Assembly (NCBI GenBank): GCA_029933115.1
Contig: JAOZOT010000209.1
Coordinates: forward strand, 1 to 6,362
DNA: 6,362 bases
Reading direction: 5' to 3'
Source: Anaerolineae bacterium
GTDB lineage: Bacteria > Chloroflexota > Anaerolineae > E26-bin7
In this document: positions 1-5,435 of the stretch, piece after piece
How positions within the stretch are numbered: position 1 is the stretch's first letter
Layout of the letters: every line of letters begins with the position of its first letter
The notes under the pieces: model-generated
The model's input: the letters and a program-made list of their open reading frames with translations, nothing else
Told to the model about the DNA's origin: nothing
Database searches by the model: none
Made by a program: the position numbers and the translations under genes

Positions 1-475
1 AGATAGGGTCGTAACCAAAGCCATGCTCTCCCTTGGGTTCAAAAGCGATGACCCCCTCACAAGTTCCCTCCGCAGTGTACACCTCTCCCTGCGGCTTGGC
101 CACGGCGATCACACAGCGGAAGCGGGCTGTGCGCCGCTCCCAGGGCACCCCCTCCAGCTTGCTCAAAAGCAGACGGTAACGGTCCTCGTCGCTGGCCCCC
201 GGACCAGCGTAACGAGCCGAGTGCGTGCCCGGCTCACCCCCCAAAGCGTCCACCTCCAGACCAGAGTCATCGGCCAAGGTCAAGAGGCCGCTGGCCCTGG
301 CATAAGTCGTAGCTTTCAAACGGGCATTCTCGGCAAAGGTACTGCCCGTCTCCTCCACCTCGATGTCAATGCCCTCCTGAGCCAGATAAGTCAAAGTCAG
401 CGGCAGATCCTTGAGTAACGCCCTGTACTCTCTGAGCTTGCCGGGGTTGTTGGTAGCAACCAATAGTTTGATCAT
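1..475 (-). CDS. rdgB: XTP/dITP diphosphatase (RdgB/HAM1 family), 3' end cut by window edge
   Basis: Reading the minus strand from ATG at 475 gives 158 residues with no stop before the window edge. Visible signatures are the N-terminal substrate-binding motif TNNPGK (residues 8-13), ENARLKA (49-55), the catalytic and metal-binding motif LADDSGLEVDALGG (67-80), GTHSARYAG (83-91) and GFGYDP (152-157). These are hallmarks of the Ham1/RdgB family. Family members hydrolyse non-canonical purine nucleoside triphosphates (ITP, dITP, XTP) to monophosphate and pyrophosphate, which keeps deaminated bases out of DNA and RNA. They are cytosolic homodimers of about 200 residues, so roughly 40 C-terminal residues lie outside the window. 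The start is supported by AGGAG on the minus strand, 7-8 bases before ATG. The gene is divergent from the DUF4446 gene and has its own promoter at 548-576. Family assignment is very secure; the exact substrate preference is inferred from the family. Confidence 0.96.
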   Translation of the reverse strand, partial: MIKLLVATNNPGKLREYRALLKDLPLTLTYLAQEGIDIEVEETGSTFAENARLKATTYARASGLLTLADDSGLEVDALGGEPGTHSARYAGPGASDEDRYRLLLSKLEGVPWERRTARFRCVIAVAKPQGEVYTAEGTCEGVIAFEPKGEHGFGYDPI

Positions 476-509
476 GTCCGCTCCTTTCCTGAAAAAAGGG
501 TAGGAGGTC

Positions 510-524
510 AGACTTCCGAAGTCT
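510..524. repeat. 7-bp perfect palindrome in rdgB leader
   Basis: The sequence AGACTTC-C-GAAGTCT is a perfect 7-bp inverted repeat around one central base. It lies about 17-30 bases downstream of the predicted rdgB transcription start, between promoter and ribosome binding site. The one-base centre makes a stable RNA hairpin unlikely, so a dimeric repressor operator is the more natural reading. No regulator is visible in the window. Confidence 0.4.
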
Positions 525-547
525 AGCTGAACGCCCACAACGAGGTT

Positions 548-576
548 ACTATAGCACAAGACCGGAGGAGGGGCAA
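548..576 (-). promoter_or_regulatory. sigma70-like promoter of rdgB
   Basis: On the minus strand there is a -35 box TTGCCC (571-576), a 17-base spacer and a -10 box TATAGT (548-553). Transcription would start near 541 and leave a leader of about 65 bases before the ATG at 475. The spacing is ideal and both boxes are close to consensus. This is a sequence-only prediction. Confidence 0.6.
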
Positions 577-592
577 GCGAGAGCGTGATGGG

Positions 593-621
593 TTGACGGT
601 TGCCTTCAAATGAGGTACAAT
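593..621 (+). promoter_or_regulatory. sigma70-like promoter of the DUF4446 gene
   Basis: A -35 box TTGACG (593-598), exactly 17 bases, then a -10 box TACAAT (616-621) match the sigma70/SigA consensus at 10 of 12 positions. Transcription would begin near 628, about 40 bases before the ATG at 669. This promoter and the rdgB promoter point away from each other and do not overlap. Confidence 0.7.
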
Positions 622-668
622 AGACAGCGAAAGATAGGTCAGCCACAATCTCACCCAGGGGGTAGCCT

Positions 669-1172
669 ATGGAATGGTTCTACGCTTTTCACCAACGATA
701 CGCCGCCGAGCTATGGCTGGGCCTGACCATCGTGGTGATCTTCGCTCTGGCCTGGCTGACGGTGGCCCAGATGCGGATGAACCGCATGATCAAGCAATAC
801 CGCAAGCTGATGACAGGCGCCTCCGGGGGTAACCTGGAGCAGATTCTCAACGAGCACATTGCCCAGGTGCGTGATACGGCGTCGCAGGTGGAGAAGCTGA
901 ATCGGCTGGCCGGGCAGATGGAGAAAACCCTGCGCCACAGTTTACAATCGCTGGGAGTAGTGCGCTTCAACCCCTTTTCCGATGTGGGTGGCGACCAGAG
1001 CTTTGCCATCGCCCTGGTAGACGGCAATGGCAACGGTGTGGTCATCTCCAGCCTGTACGGGCGCCACGACGTAAAAGTCTACGCCAAGCCCTTGAAAAAG
1101 TGGGAATCCGAGTACACCCTGACGGACGAGGAGAAAGAGGCCATCGCCCATGCTTTCAAGCAGCGAGGTTGA
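669..1172 (+). CDS. DUF4446 family membrane-anchored protein
   Basis: The 167-residue product starts with a short polar stretch, then one membrane helix (about residues 13-35). A basic, helical, probably coiled-coil segment follows (about 38-92). The C-terminal conserved block contains VRFNPFSDVGGDQSFAIALVD (98-118), NGVVISSLYGR (122-132) and VYAKPL (137-142). That block is the hallmark of DUF4446, a family of unknown function. In several Gram-positive bacteria its genes sit next to the parA/parB chromosome-partition genes, but no par gene is in this window. The protein is probably an inner-membrane protein with its conserved domain in the cytoplasm. Length is normal for the family and the gene looks intact. 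The ATG is preceded by a G-rich stretch ending about 6 bases upstream and sits 40 bases below a good promoter. Role: unknown. Confidence 0.92.
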   Translation: MEWFYAFHQRYAAELWLGLTIVVIFALAWLTVAQMRMNRMIKQYRKLMTGASGGNLEQILNEHIAQVRDTASQVEKLNRLAGQMEKTLRHSLQSLGVVRFNPFSDVGGDQSFAIALVDGNGNGVVISSLYGRHDVKVYAKPLKKWESEYTLTDEEKEAIAHAFKQRG

Positions 1173-1187
1173 CAAAAGGAGCATCCT

Positions 1188-1265
1188 GTGGGCAAGGTGA
1201 AAGTCGTTTCAAAATTTGATCGGGCAGCAGACAAGTATTTGCCGGCAGGTTGGCAATTGCGTTAA
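1188..1265 (+). CDS. possible 25-residue peptide MGKVKVVSKFDRAADKYLPA...
   Basis: A GTG at 1188 has a near-ideal ribosome binding site (AAAGGAG, 1175-1181, 6 bases away) and opens a frame that ends at TAA 1263-1265. The peptide is basic, has no membrane segment and ends in GWQLR. It begins 15 bases after the DUF4446 stop and would be co-transcribed with it. Its GC content is 37 of 78 (47%), like the toxin-antitoxin genes downstream and below the DUF4446 gene. I do not recognise the family. It could be a genuine small protein, a leader peptide for the toxin-antitoxin genes, or the surviving N-terminus of a longer gene cut off by insertion. The strong ribosome binding site is the main support. 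Confidence 0.45.
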   Translation: MGKVKVVSKFDRAADKYLPAGWQLR

Positions 1266-1266
1266 C
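1239..1266. promoter_or_regulatory. cluster of short palindromes before the antitoxin gene (possible operator)
   Basis: Three short perfect palindromes lie side by side: TGCCGGCA (1240-1247), GCAATTGC (1253-1260) and GTTAAC (1261-1266). TTGCC (1239-1243) and GGCAA (1252-1256) also form an inverted repeat. They end about 33 bases before the antitoxin ATG. Phd/YefM antitoxins typically repress their own operon by binding palindromes at this position, so an operator is plausible. A weak -35-like TTGGCA (1250-1255) and an A/T-rich TTTATG (1275-1280) with a 19-base spacer might be the repressed promoter, but that match is poor. Confidence 0.3.
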
Positions 1267-1298
1267 ACCTGAAATTTATGTAGACTGGAGAGCGAGCC

Positions 1299-1535
1299 AT
1301 GTTTACGAAAACAGTTGACGTGCGTGAAGCACAGGTAAATTTGAAAGAGTTGTTGGCCATGGTATTTGCAGGCACAGAGATCGTTCTTATGGAAGATAAT
1401 ACACCGCTTGCCCGTCTAGTGCCCATTGCCTCGCCAACTACACCGCGCATGGCAGGATTACACCCAGGGGCAATCTGGACTAGCGATGATTTCGACGAGC
1501 CATTATCTGAAGATTTCTGGGTAGGAACCGCATGA
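1299..1535 (+). CDS. type II antitoxin, Phd/YefM family
   Basis: The 78-residue protein has the Phd/YefM N-terminal DNA-binding fold signature: VDVREAQVNLKELLAMVFAGTEIVLMEDNTPLARLVPI (residues 6-43). The C-terminal tail HPGAIWTSDDFDEPLSEDFW (55-74) is acidic and hydrophobic, the toxin-wrapping type common in antitoxins paired with PIN toxins. Members bind and neutralise the partner toxin and repress the operon. GGAGAG (1287-1292) lies 6 bases before the ATG. The last four bases (ATGA) overlap the toxin start, indicating translational coupling. A sampled stretch (1321-1380) has 27 of 60 G or C, against 38 of 60 in DUF4446 (721-780), which suggests acquisition by transfer. The gene looks intact. 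Confidence 0.92.
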   Translation: MFTKTVDVREAQVNLKELLAMVFAGTEIVLMEDNTPLARLVPIASPTTPRMAGLHPGAIWTSDDFDEPLSEDFWVGTA

Positions 1536-1918
1536 AGTTACTGTTGGATACTCACACCTTCATTTGGTGGGACAGTGAGCCGGCTAAACTCTCATCCAAA
1601 GTTCTGGCATTATGTCAAGATCGGGCAAACACCGTATTGCTCAGCGTTGCAAGCGTCTGGGAAATGCAAATTAAGCTTCAACTGGGCAAGTTAAAACTCA
1701 GCCTGTCTTTGGCAGAAGTAATTGAAAGCCAGCAGCAGACCAACGACATCGAAGTGCTACCTATAACTCTCAAGCACGTTTTAGCATTGGATGGCTTGCC
1801 TACGCATCACAAAGACCCATTTGACCGCCTGTTGATTGCTCAGGCAAACGTAGAAGGTGCTATACTGGTCAGCAGTGATCCGATATTTGCCGACTATCCT
1901 GTCAAATTGGTTTGGTAG
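1532..1918 (+). CDS. vapC: PIN-domain toxin (VapC-like ribonuclease)
   Basis: This 128-residue single PIN domain opens with LLLDTHTFIWW (acidic D6). It continues with SVWEMQIK (E44), HHKDPFDRLLIAQA (D95 and D98) and LVSSDPIFADYPVKLVW (D116). The four acidic positions that bind Mg2+/Mn2+ in PIN nucleases are all present, so it should be active. PIN toxins of this type cleave RNA, often tRNA or rRNA, when free of antitoxin; the target here cannot be read from sequence. Length is typical of the family. Its ATG lies inside the antitoxin stop (ATGA), so translation is coupled and toxin is made only with antitoxin. Low GC (29 of 60 at 1621-1680) matches the antitoxin and differs from the flanking genes. 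The next gene starts 38 bases downstream with no obvious terminator between. Confidence 0.93.
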   Translation: MKLLLDTHTFIWWDSEPAKLSSKVLALCQDRANTVLLSVASVWEMQIKLQLGKLKLSLSLAEVIESQQQTNDIEVLPITLKHVLALDGLPTHHKDPFDRLLIAQANVEGAILVSSDPIFADYPVKLVW

Positions 1919-1943
1919 ATACTACATCACGGTTTCAGAGTTG

Positions 1944-1959
1944 AGGAGATACCCAATTG
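1944..1959 (+). promoter_or_regulatory. ribosome binding site fixing the TTG start of the M23 peptidase gene
   Basis: AGGAG at 1944-1948 lies 8 bases before TTG at 1957-1959. The reading frame right after this TTG gives a basic N-terminus (MARPPRKKDK) followed by a membrane helix, as expected for a type II membrane protein. The rare TTG start is therefore credible. Confidence 0.65.
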
Positions 1960-3018
1960 GCACGCCCACCGCGTAAGAAAGACAAGCAACCCACCACAAT
2001 AATAATTATGCCCCACTCGGGAAGACCGCCTATATACCTACATATTCCCTCCTGGATTACATCCCTCGTTCTGCTCGCCCTGGCCGCTTTAATAGCCCTG
2101 GCTGTGTCCTTTGCCGGTAGCTACTATCGGCTCCAAAGCCAACTCAAGGATTTGCAGCGAGAGCGAGAGATAGAAGCCTCGCGCCAAAGGGAGATGCGGA
2201 CGACGATCCTCAGCCAGCAGGACGAAGTCAGAAACCTCTCTGCCGAGGTGGAGCAACTAGAGACCACCCTGGTGGAGATCGAGCGCATCAGCAATGAGAT
2301 CCGTGAACTGATCGGCGTGGAAGAACCAGACCTGACATCCACTCCAGAACCCAGTTCATCCAAGGTAGAAGGCCAATCACCCCACGAGACAATCGTAGCC
2401 GCCGGACTGGGAGGTGGGTCGCCTTATCAGCCTTCGAACCGCCACATGGCCATTGTCACCGAGACCAGCCAGCGTATGCAAAATATAGGTCTTCTACTGC
2501 CGGTCACGCTCCAAGAGCAACAGATACTGCGGGGCCAGGTCCTGAAGCGCCTGGAGAAGATTGAACCCATCAAGCGGCACGACCCCGAAGCCCTGGAAGC
2601 GGAGTTGCGCCTATTGGCTGCCGCCCCCAGGAGATGGCCGGTGGATGTGGAAGCCAGGATCACCTCTGGGTTCGGCCCCCGTGAATTCAAAGGCAAGCTC
2701 GAATTCCACACCGGCATAGACATCGGAGTATGGTACAGCACAGAGGTAAAAGCGACTAAAGCGGGCAAAGTGATATTTGCCGGCTGGTTGCCGCGTTATG
2801 GTTGGACTGTGGAGATCGAGCACGAGATGGGTTACAGCACCCTGTACGCCCACAACCGCTACTACTTCCCCGACGCCGGCGACGAGGTCGAAGAAGGCGA
2901 AGTCATCGCCCTCTCCGGAGACTCCGGCGATACCACCGGCCCCCACCTGCATTACGAGATCAGACTGAACGGCAAACCTGTAGACCCGATGAAATTTCTG
3001 GACCTGGGGAGGAACTAG
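1957..3018 (+). CDS. membrane-anchored M23 family (LytM-type) peptidoglycan endopeptidase
   Basis: The 353-residue protein has a basic cytoplasmic N-terminus, one membrane helix (about residues 33-53), a charged coiled coil (about 56-120), a Ser/Pro-rich linker (about 124-160), a second helical part (about 180-222) and a C-terminal M23 domain (about 226-348). Zinc ligands and catalytic residues are intact: FHTGID (H251, D255), LYAHN (H299) and GPHLHYE (H330, H332). Active members cut peptide cross-links of peptidoglycan outside the membrane; a coiled coil plus LytM domain also resembles EnvC/NlpD-type regulators, but those usually lack the full ligand set. The bactofilin gene follows with a one-base overlap, so an elongation or cell-shape role is likely, as for the Csd1-type peptidases and CcmA of Helicobacter. 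Translation starts at TTG. No convincing promoter is visible in the 38 bases upstream, so expression may depend on read-through. Confidence 0.93.
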   Translation: MARPPRKKDKQPTTIIIMPHSGRPPIYLHIPSWITSLVLLALAALIALAVSFAGSYYRLQSQLKDLQREREIEASRQREMRTTILSQQDEVRNLSAEVEQLETTLVEIERISNEIRELIGVEEPDLTSTPEPSSSKVEGQSPHETIVAAGLGGGSPYQPSNRHMAIVTETSQRMQNIGLLLPVTLQEQQILRGQVLKRLEKIEPIKRHDPEALEAELRLLAAAPRRWPVDVEARITSGFGPREFKGKLEFHTGIDIGVWYSTEVKATKAGKVIFAGWLPRYGWTVEIEHEMGYSTLYAHNRYYFPDAGDEVEEGEVIALSGDSGDTTGPHLHYEIRLNGKPVDPMKFLDLGRN

Positions 3019-3449
3019 TGTTCGGCAAAAGAAAAAGTCACAGCGTGGATACAATCGAGGCTGTCATCGGTCCCGCCGCCAGCTTCAACGGCCACCTCAA
3101 ATGCGAAGGCAGCGTGCGCATTGATGGCCTCTGCGAAGGAACCATAGAGACAGCAGGGAACGTCATCATCGGCGAAGGAGCCAAAGTCCTGGCCGACATC
3201 ACTGCCGAGAATGTCTCGGTGTCCGGCGCAGTGAAAGGCAGCATCACCGCCAGGGGGCGCCTGGAGATCCTATCCACGGGGCGTGTCTGGGCCGACATCG
3301 CGGTGACGTCCTTTCTAATTGACGAGGGGGGATTCTTCCGCGGTAGGAGCATCATGTCTGGCGGGGCAGAACCCTCCCTCATCGAAGCGCCTCAGCCACC
3401 TGCAGAGGAAGCAATCGAAAGCGACGCGGAACCCGCCGAGAGCCCATGA
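3018..3449 (+). CDS. bactofilin (polymer-forming cytoskeletal protein)
   Basis: The 143-residue product carries the bactofilin (DUF583) beta-helix, about residues 14-113. It includes TIEAVIGPAASFNGHLKCEGSV (12-33 region), RIDGLCEGTI (34-43), the regularly spaced Gly/Val/Ile rungs, and LIDEGGFFRG (100-109). The short N-terminus lacks a membrane helix. The C-terminal tail (about 114-143) is Pro/Glu-rich and probably disordered. Bactofilins polymerise without nucleotide into filaments that place cell-wall enzymes, fitting the upstream M23 peptidase. The GTG start is chosen because GGGAGG (3007-3012) lies 5 bases before it, the GTG shares its first base with the peptidase TAG, and the protein then begins with the family-typical MFGKRK. 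In-frame codons upstream of it belong to the peptidase gene in another frame. Translation is probably coupled. Confidence 0.94.
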   Translation: MFGKRKSHSVDTIEAVIGPAASFNGHLKCEGSVRIDGLCEGTIETAGNVIIGEGAKVLADITAENVSVSGAVKGSITARGRLEILSTGRVWADIAVTSFLIDEGGFFRGRSIMSGGAEPSLIEAPQPPAEEAIESDAEPAESP

Positions 3450-3465
3450 AAAAGCCCAAGCAGGT

Positions 3466-3496
3466 AAAAGTCCAACCGGTTCTGGTTGGACTTTTT
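3466..3496. terminator. bidirectional Rho-independent terminator
   Basis: AAAAGTCCAACC (3466-3477) pairs perfectly with GGTTGGACTTTT (3484-3495): a 12-bp stem with a 6-base loop. The plus strand ends in five T (3492-3496), and the minus strand also ends in a run of four T. The hairpin starts 17 bases after the bactofilin stop and lies 17 bases beyond the glycosyltransferase stop on the other strand. It is thus well placed to end both convergent transcripts. Confidence 0.88.
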
Positions 3497-3512
3497 CAGT
3501 TGGAGAGAGTGT

Positions 3513-5129
3513 TCAGAAACTCGCCTTTTGATGAGGGTGGTGGGAGAACTCCCCCGCCCGGAGGCTTGAGGAAGCCCCCCAACTCCTTTCCCCCCACCTC
3601 TGGAGGGGATGGGGAGAAAAGCATGGGGGGCACCCTCCATGCTTCCCGGCGGTGGGTAACGACCTCACTCTCACCCAGTTAACGACAGCCAAGGAAAACC
3701 TTCGGCCCAGCAGTGAGTGCCAGAGGCTACAAAAAGCCACATAGCCGAAACCACCAACATAAAGTAGGAAAAAGGGCAAGGCATAATAGTTGCCTTGCTG
3801 AAAAGCCACCCAGCTCGTCAACGCAGCATACAAGCCTAGCACAAACTCGCCCAAAGTCATCCAATTGAAAGACAAAGCATACCGCCTCCCAACCCACCTG
3901 TCCCTGCGCTCTTCAAGACAGAACTTGGGTGTACGGCGAAAGTCGTTCTCACGCCGGGTCAAAGCTTCCCAAACAGCCCTCGTGTTGTTCAAAGCAATGC
4001 CTGTACCTAGAAAAACAAGGACGGGGAAATAGGCAAACCGCTTGAGCCAATCGGGATAAAGGGAACGCTGAGAAAGAGCATAGAGAAGAGGTGGCCCCAG
4101 ACTGGCCAGGCTGAGGTAAGCCAATGGGAGATGCCCTCCCCCCTTCCACAGCATAAGAGGCAAAGATAGAAGGCAAATAAATAGCATCAGAGGATGAACC
4201 AGATAATTGGTCAAATGAACCAGCGCCTGCAAACGCTTGAAAATAGGTATCGGAGCTTTGAGAACCGGCCGCCAAAGCTTGAGGGCACACTGAATAGAGC
4301 CCTTGGCCCACCGAAACTGCTGGCGCTTGAAAGCATTGATCTGGGGTGGGATTTCGGCCGGAGAGAGGACGTCGGGCAGGAAGAGGAACTCCCAGCCCGC
4401 CAGTTGAGCCCGATAGCTGAGATCCAGGTCTTCGGAAATAGTATCTCCCTGCCAACCTCCAGAGCTCTCAATGCACTCTCGCCGCCAGATACCGGCAGTG
4501 CCGTTAAAGTTCATAAACAGACCAGAGCGATTGCGAGCCGTCTGCTCGACAACGAAGTGGCCATCCAGAGCGATGGCCTGCGCTCGCGTTAAAGGAGAAT
4601 AGTCGGCGTTGACATGTCCCCAACGAGTCTGGATCATCCCCAAACGCGGCCGCTCAAGGAAATAAGGGATAGTCCTCACCAAAAAGTCGGGCTCAGGAAC
4701 AAAGTCGGCGTCGAAAATGGCAATGAACTCGCCTTTAGCCTTCGCCAGACCGTGCTGCAAAGCACCGGCCTTGAAGCCCACGCGCTCAGCACGGTGTATC
4801 AATTCAATGTCAACTCCCTGAGCCCGGTAGAAATCAACGCGAGCCTGGGCCACAACCGTAGTCTCGTCGGTAGAATCATCCAGAACTTGAATCTGAAGCC
4901 TGTCCCGAGGGTAGTCCAGGCGAGTTACCGCCTCAATCAGGCGCTCGACGACATAAAGCTCGTTGTAAATGGGCAGTTGGACCGTCACGGCAGGTGTCTC
5001 AAGCAAAGGCAGGCAGGGGACATCCTCTCGCCGGTGACGCAGATATAGCCAGGTCAGCACCAGTGAGTTAAACCCATAGATAGCCAGCAACGCCGTGGCG
5101 ATCAGATAGGCAACACCCAAAAACGACAC
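3513..5129 (-). CDS. processive family 2 glycosyltransferase (cellulose-synthase-like), with repeat-derived C-terminus
   Basis: From GTG at 5129 the product is 538 residues. It has an N-terminal membrane helix (about 4-27), then a GT-A catalytic domain: VQLPIYNE (50-57), the first Asp pair VLDDSTDET (82-90), FDADF (139-143), TISEDLDLSYRAQLAGW (230-246) and QQFRWAKGS (270-278). That D, DxD, ED, QxxRW set marks processive GT2 synthases of the cellulose/beta-mannan synthase type. Several membrane helices follow (about 310-328, 334-352, 366-382, 425-443, 450-470). It should polymerise sugars from a nucleotide-sugar at the cytoplasmic face and export the chain; the sugar cannot be told, and no PilZ domain is seen. 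An in-frame ATG at 5147 lacks a ribosome binding site, whereas AGGAGG sits 7 bases before the GTG. Residues after about 490 are low-complexity and encoded by a GC-rich repeat, so the original stop may have been lost. The gene has its own promoter and converges on the bactofilin gene. Confidence 0.9.
   Translation of the reverse strand: MSFLGVAYLIATALLAIYGFNSLVLTWLYLRHRREDVPCLPLLETPAVTVQLPIYNELYVVERLIEAVTRLDYPRDRLQIQVLDDSTDETTVVAQARVDFYRAQGVDIELIHRAERVGFKAGALQHGLAKAKGEFIAIFDADFVPEPDFLVRTIPYFLERPRLGMIQTRWGHVNADYSPLTRAQAIALDGHFVVEQTARNRSGLFMNFNGTAGIWRRECIESSGGWQGDTISEDLDLSYRAQLAGWEFLFLPDVLSPAEIPPQINAFKRQQFRWAKGSIQCALKLWRPVLKAPIPIFKRLQALVHLTNYLVHPLMLFICLLSLPLMLWKGGGHLPLAYLSLASLGPPLLYALSQRSLYPDWLKRFAYFPVLVFLGTGIALNNTRAVWEALTRRENDFRRTPKFCLEERRDRWVGRRYALSFNWMTLGEFVLGLYAALTSWVAFQQGNYYALPFFLLYVGGFGYVAFCSLWHSLLGRRFSLAVVNWVRVRSLPTAGKHGGCPPCFSPHPLQRWGERSWGASSSLRAGEFSHHPHQKASF
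3536..3650. repeat. GC-rich dispersed-repeat-like element with small palindromes
   Basis: This stretch is built of runs of C and G and short inverted repeats: GGGAG-AA-CTCCC (3542-3553), GCTT-GAGG-AAGC (3564-3575), CCTC-TG-GAGG (about 3597-3606) and a longer imperfect one at 3621-3642. Its base composition is unlike the genes on both sides. Short C/G-run palindromic elements of this look are common between genes in Chloroflexota and some other GC-rich bacteria; that link is from general knowledge and I could not search for copies. It occupies the 3' end of the glycosyltransferase frame. Confidence 0.5.
3617..3642 (-). terminator. terminator-like hairpin inside the glycosyltransferase 3' end
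   Basis: GCATGGGGGG (3621-3630) and CCCTCCATGC (3633-3642) form a ten-position stem with one imperfect pair. On the minus strand the hairpin is followed directly by TTTT (3620-3617). This looks like a Rho-independent terminator for minus-strand transcription, but it lies about 100 bases before the stop codon at 3513. The loop is very tight, and the hairpin may just be part of the repeat element. Confidence 0.3.
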
Positions 5130-5142
5130 GCTACAGCCTCCT
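5127..5142 (-). promoter_or_regulatory. ribosome binding site favouring a GTG start for the glycosyltransferase
   Basis: On the minus strand a full AGGAGG (5137-5142) precedes GTG (5127-5129) by 7 bases. The longer frame beginning at ATG 5147 would place this motif inside codons 2-4 and has no comparable motif upstream. Starting at the GTG gives MSFLGVAYLIA, entering the membrane helix directly. Confidence 0.65.
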
Positions 5143-5194
5143 GGCATGGATTTGGGCCAAAGCCCAGAAGGTTAAGAGTTCAGAAAACGGAGCT

Positions 5195-5223
5195 AGTATA
5201 CCACCTTTTGCCGCTTATTACAA
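5195..5223 (-). promoter_or_regulatory. sigma70-like promoter of the glycosyltransferase gene
   Basis: On the minus strand a -35 box TTGTAA (5218-5223), a 17-base spacer and a -10 box TATACT (5195-5200) are present. Transcription would start near 5188 and leave a leader of about 60 bases before the GTG at 5129. Confidence 0.6.
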
Positions 5224-5350
5224 ATTTCGGCTCAACCCTCACCTCAACCCGTTCAGGGCCGAATGCCCCCACAAATACGAATCGCTTTAGCATAAACCAC
5301 CTGCTCCTGAACCTCAACCCGGGGAAAGCCCCACCAGGCCATTTTTCCCA
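5224..5350. other. intergenic stretch with short direct and inverted repeats, no gene
   Basis: No credible gene lies between the glycosyltransferase and GAF sensor genes (5130-5467, about 340 bases). In the part between the two promoters, ACCTCAACCCG occurs twice exactly (5241-5251 and 5311-5321), with a third partial copy CTCAACCC at 5231. TTCGGC (5226-5231) and GCCGAA (5258-5263) are inverted, as are GTTCAGG (5251-5257) and CCTGAAC (5306-5312). The pattern suggests decayed copies of an intergenic repeat; no terminal repeats or transposase are seen. Confidence 0.35.
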
Positions 5351-5379
5351 TTGACTGAAAGAGCCGTTCGTGCTAGAAT
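5351..5379 (+). promoter_or_regulatory. sigma70-like promoter of the GAF sensor gene
   Basis: A -35 box TTGACT (5351-5356), a 17-base spacer and a -10 box TAGAAT (5374-5379) match consensus at 10 of 12 positions. The start would be near 5386, giving an approximately 80-base leader before the ATG at 5468. Confidence 0.68.
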
Positions 5380-5435
5380 AGGAATGAATGGGGGAGTAAC
5401 GAATTGTGCGAAGCGAGGCGAGATCCGTATGGCTT

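Noticed and set aside
23..418. A 131-residue plus-strand open frame
   Set aside because: It lies opposite the clearly recognisable rdgB coding sequence and shows no family features of its own.
2802..3017. A 72-residue N-terminal extension of the bactofilin frame
   Set aside because: This part overlaps the M23 domain in another frame, is Arg/Pro-rich out-of-frame sequence, and the GTG at 3018 has a proper ribosome binding site.
3392..3682. Small frames on both strands across the repeat (3392-3640 minus, 3446-3682 plus)
   Set aside because: They are low-complexity translations of C/G-run repeats and run across the terminator hairpin.
4194..5048. Two plus-strand open frames (4194-4592 and 4614-5048)
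   Set aside because: Both are antisense to the catalytic core of the glycosyltransferase, whose motifs are intact, and neither resembles a protein family.
5321..5350. GGGG-AAAG-CCCC near a T run as a possible terminator
   Set aside because: The stem is only four pairs and the T run is 13 or more bases away from it; no gene ends nearby on the plus strand.
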